A stretch of DNA of 64,000 nt from Streptomyces sp. NBC_01304 (GTDB lineage: Bacteria > Actinomycetota > Actinomycetes > Streptomycetales > Streptomycetaceae). The DNA lies in NCBI RefSeq assembly GCF_035975855.1, contig NZ_CP109055.1:3658001-3722000 (forward strand), given 5' to 3'. Shown piece after piece: positions 38,839-48,072 of the stretch (the stretch's first letter is position 1; each line of letters opens with the position of its first letter). Position numbers and translations under genes: made by a program. Under the pieces are notes generated by a model. That model saw only the letters and a program-made list of their open reading frames with translations. It searched no databases and was not told the DNA's origin.

Positions 38839-38984
38839 GGGAACCCCCAGTTCACGTCACCGTGCGGGCAGACTCGCTGCCGCCACACCGTGTGGGCAGT
38901 CGTTCCGCAGGGCGGAACGGGTGGGCACACCCCCGGTGCCGGATCGCCTGCAAGGGGGCGCAAAGGCGTGCAACGTACCGCAGG

Positions 38985-39029
38985 AAAAAGCGACGGCCCG
39001 TCCCGCGTAATGGGCGGGACGGACCGTCG
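38985..39029 (-). terminator. Intrinsic terminator after rnc
   Basis: Sixteen-base arms (CGACGGCCCGTCCCGC / GCGGGACGGACCGTCG, one mismatch) followed on the minus strand by CTTTTTCC. It lies 31 bases past the rnc stop. Confidence 0.88.
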
Positions 39030-39059
39030 TACAGCTATACGGCTCAGACGCGAAGAGCG

Positions 39060-39881
39060 TCAGGCAGTAGCGGTATCTGCCTCAGCCTCAGCCGGGGCTG
39101 AAGCGGATGCGGAGGCGGCGGAGGCAGCAGCCTCGGCCTTCTCCCGCTCGTCCGCGGCAGCGCGAATCGCACGCCACGCGGACTCGGCGGCCTGCTGCTC
39201 CGCCTCCTTCTTGCTGCGGCCGGTGCCGGTGCCGTACGAGACGCCTCCGACGCGGGCAGCAGCGGTGAAGGTCTTCTCGTGGTCGGGGCCCGTCTCCGAG
39301 ACCAGGTACTCGGGTACGCCGAGCCCTTCGGTCGCGGTGAGCTCCTGGAGGCTGGTCTTCCAGTCCAGGCCGGCCCCGAGGTTCGAGGACTTCTCGATCA
39401 GGGGGTCGAAAAGGCGGTGGACCAGCTCGGAAGCCGCGTCCAGACCCTGATCGAGATAGACCGCGCCGATCACCGCTTCAAGGGTGTCGGCGAGGATGGA
39501 TGCCTTGTCCCGGCCACCTGTGCCCTCTTCACCGCGGCCGAGCCGGATGAAGGCGCCGAGGTCGAGCCCACGGCTCACCTCGGCGAGCGCACGCGAATTG
39601 ACCACCGCGGCCCGCAACTTGGCCAGTTGGCCTTCGGGCAGGTCGGGGTGGGTGGTGTACAGCGTGTCCGTGACGACGAGGCCGAGCACGGAGTCCCCGA
39701 GGAACTCCAGCCGCTCGTTCGTCGGCAGACCGCCGTTCTCATACGCGTACGAACGGTGGGTCAGTGCACGCACCAGAAGGGCGGACTCGAGGTGATACCC
39801 GAGCCGCCCTTCCAGAAGCGTGTGGGACGAGGCCGTGTTCTCCGCCTGCTTTTTGGCGTTTTCCGCCTTGGCGTCAGACAT
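39060..39881 (-). CDS. rnc: Ribonuclease III
   Basis: 273 residues from ATG 39881. The catalytic signature '[18 protein letters not shown]' is intact with second acidic cluster '[15 protein letters not shown]', followed by a dsRNA-binding domain ([14 protein letters not shown] ... [19 protein letters not shown]). The tail is an Ala/Ser/Glu repeat ([18 protein letters not shown]), typical of streptomycetes. RNase III (AbsB) in S. coelicolor influences antibiotic production. Closes the DUF177-rpmF-rnc cluster, 19 bases after rpmF. Confidence 0.97.
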   Translation of the reverse strand: MSDAKAENAKKQAENTASSHTLLEGRLGYHLESALLVRALTHRSYAYENGGLPTNERLEFLGDSVLGLVVTDTLYTTHPDLPEGQLAKLRAAVVNSRALAEVSRGLDLGAFIRLGRGEEGTGGRDKASILADTLEAVIGAVYLDQGLDAASELVHRLFDPLIEKSSNLGAGLDWKTSLQELTATEGLGVPEYLVSETGPDHEKTFTAAARVGGVSYGTGTGRSKKEAEQQAAESAWRAIRAAADEREKAEAAASAASASASAPAEAEADTATA

Positions 39882-39900
39882 CGTGCCTCTCACCAGCCGC

Positions 39901-40074
39901 TCAGACCTCGAGGACCTGGCGCTTGTTGTAGGTGCCACAGCTGGGGCACGCGATGTGCTGCAGCTTCGGCTCCTGGCAACGCTCACACGAAACCAGGGTG
40001 GGGACCGCAGCCTTCCACTGCGACCGGCGGTGGCGCGTGTTGCTGCGCGACATCTTCCGCTTCGGAACAGCCAC
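39901..40074 (-). CDS. rpmF: 50S ribosomal protein L32
   Basis: 57 residues from GTG 40074: [20 protein letters not shown], then a zinc-binding CxxC...CxxC pair (CERCQEP ... CPSCG) and 'YNKRQVLEV'. The presence of all four cysteines marks the zinc-binding version. It follows the DUF177 gene by two bases, a nearly universal pairing. Confidence 0.96.
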   Translation of the reverse strand: MAVPKRKMSRSNTRHRRSQWKAAVPTLVSCERCQEPKLQHIACPSCGTYNKRQVLEV

Positions 40075-40076
40075 GG

Positions 40077-40718
40077 CTACTTCTCCTGCTTCTCGTCGAC
40101 GCCAGCTTCGGCGCCGCTCATCTCGTCCTTCTCGCCGTCCTGGAGCGAACCAGCGAGTCCCTGCAGTGCCGCCCAACGGATGTCGGCGACGTCGTGGTGG
40201 TGGCCCGGATTGTCGTTCAGGTTGATTCCGCATTCGGAACACAGACCCGCACAGTCCTCCCGGCACACCGGCTGCATCGGCAGTGCGAGCACCACCGCAT
40301 CACGCAGCACGGGCTCGAGGTCGAACATGCCGTCCTCGAGGGGGATCATGTCCTCGTCGTCCTCGGCGTCGTCGGCCGGTTCCGCCTGCTTGCTGCGGCC
40401 CCGGTCGTCGGCGTCAGGGTACGAGTACATCTCCTGGAAGTCCGCATCGAGCTCTCGCTCGAGCGGCTCCAGACACCTTACGCACTCCCCGTCGACCCGT
40501 GCACGGGCGGTGCCTGTGACAAGCACCCCTTCCATGACCGACTCGAGCCGGAGCTCGATCTCCACCGGGGCGCCTTCCGGCGTCCCGATGACTCCCTGGA
40601 TACCGAAGTCCTTGGGAGCCTCGATGGTGCGGGTCAGCCGCTGCATGGCACCCGGACGCCGCCCCAGCTCGTGTGTGTCGAACACGAGGGGGTTGCGGTG
40701 GTCAAGGCGCGTGCTCAG
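40077..40718 (-). CDS. yceD: DUF177/YceD family protein
   Basis: From a probable CTG at 40718 (AGGA about eight bases upstream) the product starts [20 protein letters not shown] and has 213 residues; the next standard start is GTG 40685. The [17 protein letters not shown] stretch looks conserved, so the longer form is favoured. Cysteine pairs ([20 protein letters not shown]) suggest zinc binding. YceD-type proteins are co-transcribed with rpmF and in plants and E. coli affect 23S rRNA accumulation; the exact role is unresolved. Confidence 0.85.
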   Translation of the reverse strand: MSTRLDHRNPLVFDTHELGRRPGAMQRLTRTIEAPKDFGIQGVIGTPEGAPVEIELRLESVMEGVLVTGTARARVDGECVRCLEPLERELDADFQEMYSYPDADDRGRSKQAEPADDAEDDEDMIPLEDGMFDLEPVLRDAVVLALPMQPVCREDCAGLCSECGINLNDNPGHHHDVADIRWAALQGLAGSLQDGEKDEMSGAEAGVDEKQEK

Positions 40719-40874
40719 GGCTGTTCCTGCTTTCGATCATCGAAGTCGTGGGGAGGCCGCTCTCACCCACTGGGTGGGCAGCCTTGATCGCGGGCGTACA
40801 CGCGACCGAAGAGCCAGGATACTGGACCTTTCGCTCTCGGCCCAATCCGGTGCTCGGGCCCCGGTCCGCGATGG

Positions 40875-41984
40875 CTAGTTCTGCCCCTGGCCGCGGCCCT
40901 GCTCGTACTGACGCAGCTGGTCGACGCTGATCATGCTGGTGTCGAAGAGGCTGGTCTCGTCGAGGACCGAAGGATCGTGCTGGGGCTGCTGGCCGCCGTG
41001 GGTCTCGGCGTAGCCGCCGCTCTGGTCGTAGCCCTGCTGCTGCGGGTACCCGTACTGGTCCTGCTGGCCGTAGGCCGCGTAGGGGTCCTGCTGGGTCCCG
41101 TACGGCTGCTGGTCCTGGTGGCCCGCGTACGACTGCTGCTGATAGCCGTACGTGTCCTGCTGCTGGTACGCGTACGGGTCCTGCTGGGCGTACTGGGGCT
41201 GCGCGGGCACGCCGGCCGGGGCCTGCTGGGGCGGGTCCTGCTCGGGGGTGATCTGCGCCGCCTGCGGGTCGGCGAGGTCCGCGAGGAAGTCGGCGTCGCT
41301 GCCGTACCCCTGCGAGGTGCCCTCGCCCAGCTGCCCGAGGTCGTCCGTGGCCACGCGGCCCTGCAGCTTCTGGCGGCCGCGGCCGACCGCGTCGAGCGTC
41401 TTGGAGAGCACGGCCTCGAAGGCGCCGAGCTTGCCGTCCACGTACTCGTCGGCCCGGCGGCGCAAGGTCTCCGGGTCCTGGCTGCGCTCGGGAGCCTCGG
41501 TGAAGTCGGGGTCCTCGTAGCCCTGCGCGTCCAGGCCCTCGCCGGTGCCGAGGAGCTTCTCGCGGCCGCGGCCGACCGAACCGAGGGTCTTGGTGAGGAC
41601 GACCTCGAAGTTGGCCAGCTTGGAGTCGACGTACACGTCGGCCTCCTGCTGGATCTCCTCGGCCTCCTGGCGGGCCTTGGCGAGAATGCGCTCCGCCTCG
41701 TCCTGGGACTGGCGGGCGACCGCGGTGTCCGAGATCAGCGAGCCGCGCTCGGCGCGGGCCGTCTCGATGATGCGGTCCGCCTCCAGGCGGGCCTGCTCGA
41801 CCATCTGCTCGCGGCCGCCGATGAGCTCCTGGGCCTGGGCGAGGGAGCCGGGCAGGGCCCCGCGCACGTCTTCGAGCATCGAGAGCAGGTCGGTGCGGTT
41901 GACCACGCACGAGGCCGACATGGGCATGGACCTGGCGCCCATGACCGCCTCGACGATCTCGTCCAGTTTCTTCTGCACGTCCAC
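40875..41984 (-). CDS. DivIVA-like coiled-coil protein (SepIVA-type, Streptomyces)
   Basis: 369 residues from ATG 41984. The first ~170 residues are a long coiled coil beginning 'MDVQKKLDEIVEAVMGARSM', with two similar 'DSKLANFEVVLTKTLGSVGR' / 'DGKLGAFEAVLSKTLDAVGR' segments, evidence of internal duplication. The last ~120 residues are a Gln/Tyr/Pro low-complexity region (QQDPYAYQQQDTYGYQQQ). In mycobacteria the gene upstream of DUF177-rnc encodes the septation factor SepIVA; position and coiled coil support a similar division-linked role. Confidence 0.75.
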   Translation of the reverse strand: MDVQKKLDEIVEAVMGARSMPMSASCVVNRTDLLSMLEDVRGALPGSLAQAQELIGGREQMVEQARLEADRIIETARAERGSLISDTAVARQSQDEAERILAKARQEAEEIQQEADVYVDSKLANFEVVLTKTLGSVGRGREKLLGTGEGLDAQGYEDPDFTEAPERSQDPETLRRRADEYVDGKLGAFEAVLSKTLDAVGRGRQKLQGRVATDDLGQLGEGTSQGYGSDADFLADLADPQAAQITPEQDPPQQAPAGVPAQPQYAQQDPYAYQQQDTYGYQQQSYAGHQDQQPYGTQQDPYAAYGQQDQYGYPQQQGYDQSGGYAETHGGQQPQHDPSVLDETSLFDTSMISVDQLRQYEQGRGQGQN

Positions 41985-42054
41985 CGTGTGCTCGCCACTT
42001 CCTGCCTGGGTGTCTCAGCCTGATTGGGAGACGGACGGGTCGACTGTAGCCCCA

Positions 42055-42564
42055 TCAGCCTTTCGCGAGGCGCTCGTTGAGGGCTTCCAGGACGATCGGC
42101 GGGACCAGGTGCGACACGTCGCCGCCCCAGGCCGCGACCTCCTTGACCAGCGACGAGGACAGGAAGCTGTAGGTCGGGTTGGTGGGGACGAAGAGGGTCT
42201 CCACGCCCGAGAGGCCGTTGTTCATCTGGGCCATCTGCAGCTCGTAGTCGAAGTCACTGACGGCGCGCAGGCCCTTCACGATGGCCGGGATGTCGCGCTG
42301 CTTGCAGAAGTCGACGAGGAGGCCGTGGAAGGACTCCACCTCCACGTTCCCGAACTCGGCGGTGACCTGGCGGATCAGGTCGATGCGCTCTTCGATCTCG
42401 AAGAGGCCCTTCTTGGACTGGTTGATCATCACCGCGACGTGCACGACGTCGTAGAGGCGCGAGGCGCGGGCGATGATGTCGAGGTGTCCATTGGTGACGG
42501 GGTCGAACGACCCCGGACAGACGGCGCGGCGCAACTGAAGTCCCTCACTCTCCGGTGCGGTCAT
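42055..42564 (-). CDS. coaD: Phosphopantetheine adenylyltransferase
   Basis: 169 residues. Nucleotidyl-transfer motifs: '[16 protein letters not shown]' (TxGH-type, here TNGH) and '[19 protein letters not shown]'. It forms dephospho-CoA from 4'-phosphopantetheine and ATP. The ATG overlaps the rsmD stop by four bases, so the pair is co-translated. Confidence 0.96.
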   Translation of the reverse strand: MTAPESEGLQLRRAVCPGSFDPVTNGHLDIIARASRLYDVVHVAVMINQSKKGLFEIEERIDLIRQVTAEFGNVEVESFHGLLVDFCKQRDIPAIVKGLRAVSDFDYELQMAQMNNGLSGVETLFVPTNPTYSFLSSSLVKEVAAWGGDVSHLVPPIVLEALNERLAKG

Positions 42565-43208
42565 GAGATGGCGTCCGGGGTGCGGCCCGGGACGGTGTCT
42601 GCGGTGCTGCCCTCACTTGCGTCACTTGCGTTTTCGCAGGTGGAGGCGGCGCGACCGTACCAAAACGTGCCCTCGCCGTAGCGCCGGGACCTGAGCCCCT
42701 CGAACCCGTCCGGCCAGCCGAACTCGCCGCCTCTGGTGCTGCGCTCCACGGTGACGAGCGCTTCGTCGGCGAGCCAGCCCTGGGTGCGGAGTGTGAGCAG
42801 GATCTCCCGAAGATCGTCGTCGCTCACGGCGTACGGAGGGTCGAGGAAGACCAGGTCATACGGGTCACCGGGAGCCGAACCTGCAATGATTTGGGCCGCT
42901 TTGCCCGCTCTGACCTCGGCGCCGGGGAGGCCGAGCGCGCGGACGTTGTCCCTGATGGTGCGCACCGCGCGGGCGTCGGACTCGACGAGCAGGGTGTGGC
43001 CCGCTCCCCGGGACAGCGCCTCCAGGCCCACGGCGCCGGAGCCCGCGTACAGGTCGAGCACATGCTCGCCGTCCAGCGGGCCGCCGAGGAGCGACTGCCA
43101 GGTGGAGAACAGGCCCTCGCGCGCGCGGTCGGAGGTGGGGCGGGTGCCGTTGCCCGGTGGTACGGCCAGGCGGCGGCCGCCGGCGCGGCCGGCGATCACG
43201 CGGGTCAT
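42561..43208 (-). CDS. rsmD: 16S rRNA (guanine(966)-N(2))-methyltransferase
   Basis: 215 residues from ATG 43208 (GAAGGA six bases upstream). '[20 protein letters not shown]' is the RNA-contacting N-terminus; '[20 protein letters not shown]' binds SAM; '[13 protein letters not shown]' supplies the catalytic DPPY. The acidic Ser/Asp-rich tail after ~190 is not part of the fold. Upstream of coaD as in many actinobacteria. Confidence 0.95.
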   Translation of the reverse strand: MTRVIAGRAGGRRLAVPPGNGTRPTSDRAREGLFSTWQSLLGGPLDGEHVLDLYAGSGAVGLEALSRGAGHTLLVESDARAVRTIRDNVRALGLPGAEVRAGKAAQIIAGSAPGDPYDLVFLDPPYAVSDDDLREILLTLRTQGWLADEALVTVERSTRGGEFGWPDGFEGLRSRRYGEGTFWYGRAASTCENASDASEGSTADTVPGRTPDAIS

Positions 43209-43371
43209 CTGGGTCCTTCGGGTTCGGCGTCGGTCTTTCGGTTCCACCCCCACGATATGGCGTGGGCCCCGGTGGTGGTCATGGCTGGGCGCCGACCGGA
43301 GTCGGGCGACGGGGCCGTCGCGGGGCAGTCACGGGGCCGTCGTAGGGCCGTCGTAGGGCCGCCGTAGGGCT

Positions 43372-45567
43372 TCATCCCTTCTCCAGGTACTGCTCCCGTT
43401 CCTTGTCGAGGAGCGCGTCCAGCGTCATCCGCAGCTCCGGATACCCCTCCAGCTCCGGGTCCTCGGTGACGATCGCCACCGCCTCCTCACGGGCCTCGGC
43501 GATGACCTCCTCGTCCTCGATGACCGCGAGCACCCGCAGCGACGAGCGGACCCCGGACTGCGCCTGGCCGAGAACGTCGCCCTCGCGGCGCTGTTCGAGG
43601 TCGATCCGGGAGAGCTCGAAGCCGTCCAGCGTGGCCGCCACCGCGCCGAGGCGGGCCCGGGCCGGGCTCGCCTCAGGCATCTCGGAGACCAGGAGGCACA
43701 GGCCGGGGGCCGAGCCACGGCCGACGCGGCCGCGCAGCTGGTGCAGCTGGGAGACACCGAAGCGGTCCGCGTCCATGATCACCATGGCGGTGGCGTTCGG
43801 GACGTTCACCCCGACCTCGATGACCGTCGTGGCGACCAGTACGTCCACGTCTCCGGCGGCGAAGCGGCGCATCACGTCGTCCTTGTCGTCGGGCGCCATC
43901 CGGCCGTGCAGGATCTCGACGCGCAGGCCCTTCAGCGGCCCGGCGGTCAGCTGTTGCGCGACTTCCACGACGGCGAGCGGCGGGCGCTTCTCCGCCTCGT
44001 CCTCGGCCGACTTCTTCTTCTTGGCGTCGGCCTTGTCGTCCAGGTCGTCACCGATCCGCGGGCACACGACGTACGCCTGGTGGCCCTTCTCGACCTCCTC
44101 GCGGACCCGCTCCCAGGCGCGTGCCAGGAAGTGCGGCTTGTCCGCGGCGGGCACGACATGGGTGGCGATCGGCGAGCGTCCGGCGGGGAGTTGGTCGAGG
44201 ACCGAGGTCTCCAGGTCGCCGAAGACGGTCATCGCGACCGTACGCGGAATGGGGGTCGCGGTCATCACCAGGAGGTGCGGGGGCTGCTTGCCCTTGGAGC
44301 GCAGGGCGTCGCGCTGCTCGACGCCGAAGCGGTGCTGCTCGTCGACGACGACCAGGCCGAGGTCGTGGAACTGGACCTTGTCCTCGATCAGCGCGTGCGT
44401 GCCGATGACGATCCCGGCCTCACCCGTGACCAGGTCGAGCAGTGCCTTTCGGCGGCCGGCCGCGCCCATCGAGCCGGTGAGCAGCACCACCTTGGTGGCG
44501 TGCTCCGTGCCGCCGAGCATGCCGCCCTCGGCGAGCTCGCCCATCATCTCGGTGATCGAGCGGTGGTGCTGCTGGGCCAGGACCTCGGTGGGCGCGAGCA
44601 TCGCGGCCTGCCCGCCCGCGTCGACCACGGCGAGCATCGCGCGCAGGGCCACCATGGTCTTGCCCGAGCCCACCTCGCCCTGCAGCAGCCGGTGCATCGG
44701 GTGCTCGGTCGCGAGGTCGTCGAAGATCTCCTTGGAGACCTTCTGCTGGCCCTCGGTGAGCGTGAAGGGCAGCTTGGCGTCGAAGGCGTCGAGCAGACCG
44801 TCCGGCGCGGGTCGCCGTGCCACGGCGGGGAGTTGGGTGTCGGCGTACCGCCTGCGGGCCAGGGCGACCTGGAGGACGAAGGCCTCGTCCCACTTCAGGC
44901 GGGACTTGGCATCGGCGATGTCCGCCTTCGTGTGCGGGCGGTGGATCTTGAGCAGAGCCTCGGGCAGCGGCACCAGGGAGCGGCCGTCGCGCAGCGCGGG
45001 CGGCAGGGGGTCGACGGCTTCCTGGACGCTGGGCAGCACGGCGTCGACCGCCTTGGCGATCTTCCAGGACTCCAGCTTGGCGGTGGCCGGATAGATCGGG
45101 ATGAGCGCTCCCGCCCAGGCGTCGACCGCGTCCGAGTCGCTGCCGCCGCGCAGGAGTTCATACGCGGGGTGGGCGAGCTGCAGCTTGCGGTTGAAGGCCG
45201 AGACCTTGCCGGCGAACATCGCGCGGGTGCCGGGCAGCAGGTCCTTGTGCGGCTTGTGGATGCCGCGGCCGAAGAAGACGAGCTGCAACTGGCCGCTGCC
45301 GTCGGTGATGACGACTTCGAGGCGCTGGCCGCGGCCGCCGTTGAACTTCAGGATGCGGGCACTGGCTACCTGGGCGACCACGGTCACGTGCTCGCCCAGG
45401 GGCAGGTCTGCCAGCTGGGTGAGCTCGCCCCGCTCCGCGTACCGCCGCGGATAGTGGTGCAGCAGGTCGCCGACGGTGTGCAGGTCGAGGTGCTCGGCCA
45501 TCACCTTCGCGGTGGCGGGGCCGAGCAGTTTCTTCAGAGGTTCTTCGAGCACGGGCACGCGATCCAT
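43372..45567 (-). CDS. recG: ATP-dependent DNA helicase RecG
   Basis: 731 residues from ATG 45567 (MDRVPVLEEPLKKLLGPATA); an ATG seven codons earlier is possible. The wedge/OB domain is in the first third. Helicase motifs: 'LLQGEVGSGKTMVALRAMLA' (Walker A), 'VVVDEQHRFGVEQRDAL' (DEQH), 'TATPIPRT', 'IEVGVNVPNATAMVIMDADR' and 'QLHQLRGRVGRG'. A Lys/Glu/Asp-rich insert (DDKADAKKKKSAEDEAEK) lies between helicase lobes. It remodels stalled forks and Holliday junctions. Confidence 0.96.
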   Translation of the reverse strand: MDRVPVLEEPLKKLLGPATAKVMAEHLDLHTVGDLLHHYPRRYAERGELTQLADLPLGEHVTVVAQVASARILKFNGGRGQRLEVVITDGSGQLQLVFFGRGIHKPHKDLLPGTRAMFAGKVSAFNRKLQLAHPAYELLRGGSDSDAVDAWAGALIPIYPATAKLESWKIAKAVDAVLPSVQEAVDPLPPALRDGRSLVPLPEALLKIHRPHTKADIADAKSRLKWDEAFVLQVALARRRYADTQLPAVARRPAPDGLLDAFDAKLPFTLTEGQQKVSKEIFDDLATEHPMHRLLQGEVGSGKTMVALRAMLAVVDAGGQAAMLAPTEVLAQQHHRSITEMMGELAEGGMLGGTEHATKVVLLTGSMGAAGRRKALLDLVTGEAGIVIGTHALIEDKVQFHDLGLVVVDEQHRFGVEQRDALRSKGKQPPHLLVMTATPIPRTVAMTVFGDLETSVLDQLPAGRSPIATHVVPAADKPHFLARAWERVREEVEKGHQAYVVCPRIGDDLDDKADAKKKKSAEDEAEKRPPLAVVEVAQQLTAGPLKGLRVEILHGRMAPDDKDDVMRRFAAGDVDVLVATTVIEVGVNVPNATAMVIMDADRFGVSQLHQLRGRVGRGSAPGLCLLVSEMPEASPARARLGAVAATLDGFELSRIDLEQRREGDVLGQAQSGVRSSLRVLAVIEDEEVIAEAREEAVAIVTEDPELEGYPELRMTLDALLDKEREQYLEKG

Positions 45568-45599
45568 TGCACACCACACGACTGACATCGGCGGGAGCC

Positions 45600-45633
45600 T
45601 GTGGAAAACCGGTCCCGACGTGCCTGTGGAAAA
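45600..45633 (+). repeat. Direct repeat CCTGTGGAAAACC upstream of recG
   Basis: The 13-mer CCTGTGGAAAACC occurs twice, 25 bases apart, in the 110-base gap between DAK2 gene and recG start. Each contains TGTGGAAAA, the complement of TTTTCCACA, a weak DnaA-box variant. The function is unknown. Confidence 0.45.
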
Positions 45634-45677
45634 CCCTCACGCCACCCTCGCGGCACCCGGCTGCCGGACGCCCCCGG

Positions 45678-47492
45678 CTATTCGACCCCGATGAGCAGCA
45701 GCGCCGACTGCCGCCCGCCGCGGTAGACGACCGTGTCCACGGCGAGGTGCGCCTCGCGCACGTGGTCCTCGAGCCGCTCGGCGACGGCCTCCGGGGCCTC
45801 GTCCCCGAGGACCAGCGTGACCAGTTCGCCGCCGGCAGCCAGCATCCGGTCGAGCACGGAAGTCGCTGTGGCCGCGACGTCGGTGCCGATCACGGCGACG
45901 TCGCCGTCGATGAGGCCGAGTACGTCCCCGGCCTGGCAGATGCCGGCCGTGGTCCAGAACTGCCGCTCGGCGACGGCCAGTTCCGCGTAGCGGGTGGCCC
46001 CGGCCGCCGAGGTCATGCCGACGACGTCCTCGTCGAAGCGGCGGTCGGGTTCGTGCACGGCGAGCGCCGCGATGCCCTGGACCGCGGAGCGGGTGGGGAT
46101 GAGCGAGACCCGTACGCCTTCGGTGCGGGCCTGCTCGGCGGCGGCCGCGGCGGTGTGCCGCAGCTCGGCGTCGTTGGGCAGCAGCACGACCTCGCGGGCG
46201 TGCGCGCGCCGGATCGCGTCGACGAGTTCGCCGCTGGCCGGGGGCTCACCGGGGCGGGCGAGCACGGTGGTGGCGCCCGCCTCGGCGTACAGCGCTGCGA
46301 GACCGTCCCCGGGTACGACCGCGACGATGGCGCGCTGCGCCCGCTCGCGGGGCGGCGCCGCGAAGCCCGCGCTGTGCGCGTCCGCGGAGCCGAAGTGGGT
46401 GATGCGGATGCGGTACGGCCAGCCCGCCTCGACACCCGCCTCCACCGCGGCGCCCGCGTCGTCGACGTGCACATGGACGTTCCACAGACCGTCGCCGCCG
46501 ACCACGACGAGGGAGTCGCCGAGCGCGTCGAGCCGGGTGCGCAGCCGGGCGACGGCGGCGTCCTCGGCCTCGAGGAGGTAGATGACCTCGAAGGCCGGCC
46601 CGGTGCCGTCCTCCCCGTCGGCCGGGCAATCCTCCACGAGCGCCGGATCGCCGGCGCCGGCTTGCACGCGTACGTGCACCGCATCGCCATCCACGCGCGC
46701 GTGCCCCTCCCCGTCCACACGATCGACGTCCACACGATCGACGCGCGCGTGCCCGTCCGCCGACCGGTGCCAGGGATGCGCGGGCGCCTGACCCGTCAGC
46801 GCCTGCACCAGCGCACCGAGCACTGCCACCAGGCCCTGCCCGCCCGCGTCCACGACCCCCGCGCGCCCCAGGACCGCGAGCTGTTCCGGGGTCGCGTCCA
46901 GTGCCGCACTCGCGCCCGCGTAGGCCGCCTCGGCCACTGCCGCACAGTCGCCCTCGGCCGTGGCCCCGGCCTGTGCCGCCGCCGTGGCCACCGTCAGCAC
47001 GGTGCCCTCCACCGGGTGCGCGACCGCCTGGTAGCCGGACTCGGCGGCCCGTACCAGCGCCAGCCTCAAAAGCTCCCCGTCACCGGCACCCGGGGCGTGA
47101 GCCTCGTCACGCTCCGAGGCGTCCTCGACCCGCCCTCGATCGCTCTTCTCGGGTTCGCCCGCGACCACCTGGGCCACCCCGCGCAGCAGCTGCGCCAAGA
47201 TCGTCCCGGAGTTCCCGCGGGCCCCGATGAGCGCTCCGTGCGCCATCGCGCGCACCGCCTCCGTGAGCGAGGGCCCGTCGCCGGAGCCCGCCGCCTCGTG
47301 GCCCGCGAACACCGCCTCCACCGCCTGGGAGGCGGATTCCACGGTCAGATAGAGGTTCGTCCCGGTGTCCCCGTCCGCGACCGGATAGACGTTGATCGCG
47401 TCGATCTCCGCGCGGGCCCTGCCGAGTGCCTCCAGAGCCAGCCCGCACCAGGTGCGCACCACGGCTGCGTCGGCATGGACGGGCTGCGGCAC
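45678..47492 (-). CDS. DAK2 domain protein (DhaL/FakA-like)
   Basis: 604 residues from GTG 47492 (AGGAGG upstream). The N-terminal DAK2 domain has the nucleotide/metal motif 'NVYPVADGDTGTNLYLT' and 'GARGNSGTILAQLLRG'. A C-terminal DegV-like/FakA-type region follows (from ~residue 300). Fatty acid kinase A in firmicutes phosphorylates exogenous fatty acids with DegV proteins; streptomycete members are functionally untested. An unusual Val/Asp/Arg repeat (HARVDRVDVDRVDGEGHARV) of ~30 residues interrupts the linker. Upstream of recG, as in many Gram-positives. Confidence 0.88.
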   Translation of the reverse strand: MPQPVHADAAVVRTWCGLALEALGRARAEIDAINVYPVADGDTGTNLYLTVESASQAVEAVFAGHEAAGSGDGPSLTEAVRAMAHGALIGARGNSGTILAQLLRGVAQVVAGEPEKSDRGRVEDASERDEAHAPGAGDGELLRLALVRAAESGYQAVAHPVEGTVLTVATAAAQAGATAEGDCAAVAEAAYAGASAALDATPEQLAVLGRAGVVDAGGQGLVAVLGALVQALTGQAPAHPWHRSADGHARVDRVDVDRVDGEGHARVDGDAVHVRVQAGAGDPALVEDCPADGEDGTGPAFEVIYLLEAEDAAVARLRTRLDALGDSLVVVGGDGLWNVHVHVDDAGAAVEAGVEAGWPYRIRITHFGSADAHSAGFAAPPRERAQRAIVAVVPGDGLAALYAEAGATTVLARPGEPPASGELVDAIRRAHAREVVLLPNDAELRHTAAAAAEQARTEGVRVSLIPTRSAVQGIAALAVHEPDRRFDEDVVGMTSAAGATRYAELAVAERQFWTTAGICQAGDVLGLIDGDVAVIGTDVAATATSVLDRMLAAGGELVTLVLGDEAPEAVAERLEDHVREAHLAVDTVVYRGGRQSALLLIGVE

Positions 47493-47741
47493 CTGTGCCT
47501 CCTAGCTGCGGGGTAAGTACCGCAGAGTAGTCCGGCGGCAGCCGAGGGCCCGGTCAGGGGCCGAGGCAGCCATGGTAGTTTCGTTGTACCGAGGCAGTCG
47601 TTGTATGCTGCTCCGGTTGCCCGATAGAAATCGGGACATCCCCCCTGGCACCGCCACTCAGGTCACTGAACTGAATCCGGCATGCCGGGTTTAACCGTAA
47701 GTGCATTGCATTCAGTGCATCTGAAGTCTTTGGAGTGACCC

Positions 47742-47927
47742 GTGGCTGCCAACTGCGACGTCTGCGGCAAGGGGCCGGGCTTCGGCAACAGCATCTCCCA
47801 CTCGCACCGCCGTACGCCCCGTCGCTGGAACCCGAACATCCAGCGCGTGCGTGCCGTGATCAGTGGGACGCCGAAGCGCCTCAACGCCTGCACCTCGTGC
47901 ATCAAGGCCGGCAAGGTCTCGCGCTGA
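47742..47927 (+). CDS. rpmB: 50S ribosomal protein L28
   Basis: 61 residues from GTG 47742 (TTTGGAGTGACCC precedes). 'NCDVCGKGPGFGNSISHSHR' and 'NACTSCIKAGKV' retain both CxxC pairs, marking the zinc-binding form. The 249-base gap upstream contains CCCGAT-agaa-ATCGGG (47618-47633) and should carry its promoter. Divergent from the DAK2 gene. Confidence 0.96.
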   Translation: MAANCDVCGKGPGFGNSISHSHRRTPRRWNPNIQRVRAVISGTPKRLNACTSCIKAGKVSR

Positions 47928-47965
47928 CGCAACGAAGCGCGGCCACCTAGCTGGTTGCTGCAGGG

Positions 47966-47997
47966 AGCCGATCCACCTCACGGTGGGTCGGCTTTTT
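47966..47997 (+). terminator. Intrinsic terminator of rpmB
   Basis: Arms AGCCGATCCACC / GGTGGGTCGGCT (one G-T pair), 4-base loop, followed directly by TTTTT. A textbook factor-independent terminator. Confidence 0.92.
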
Positions 47998-48010
47998 GCT
48001 GTACCCACCC

Positions 48011-48072
48011 GTCCCGTCCGCGAGCTGCCGGAATCGGCCCGGTCCCGTCCGCGAGCTGCCAGAATCGGCCCG
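48011..48072 (+). repeat. Tandem 31-bp duplication carrying the SARP-gene promoter
   Basis: Two 31-base units (48011-48041 and 48042-48072) differ at a single base. Each contains an RGAAT box seven bases ahead of the unit end; only the second is followed by GTG (48073). The pattern CAGAAT-n7-GTG fits a -10 element directly feeding a leaderless mRNA. Confidence 0.7.
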
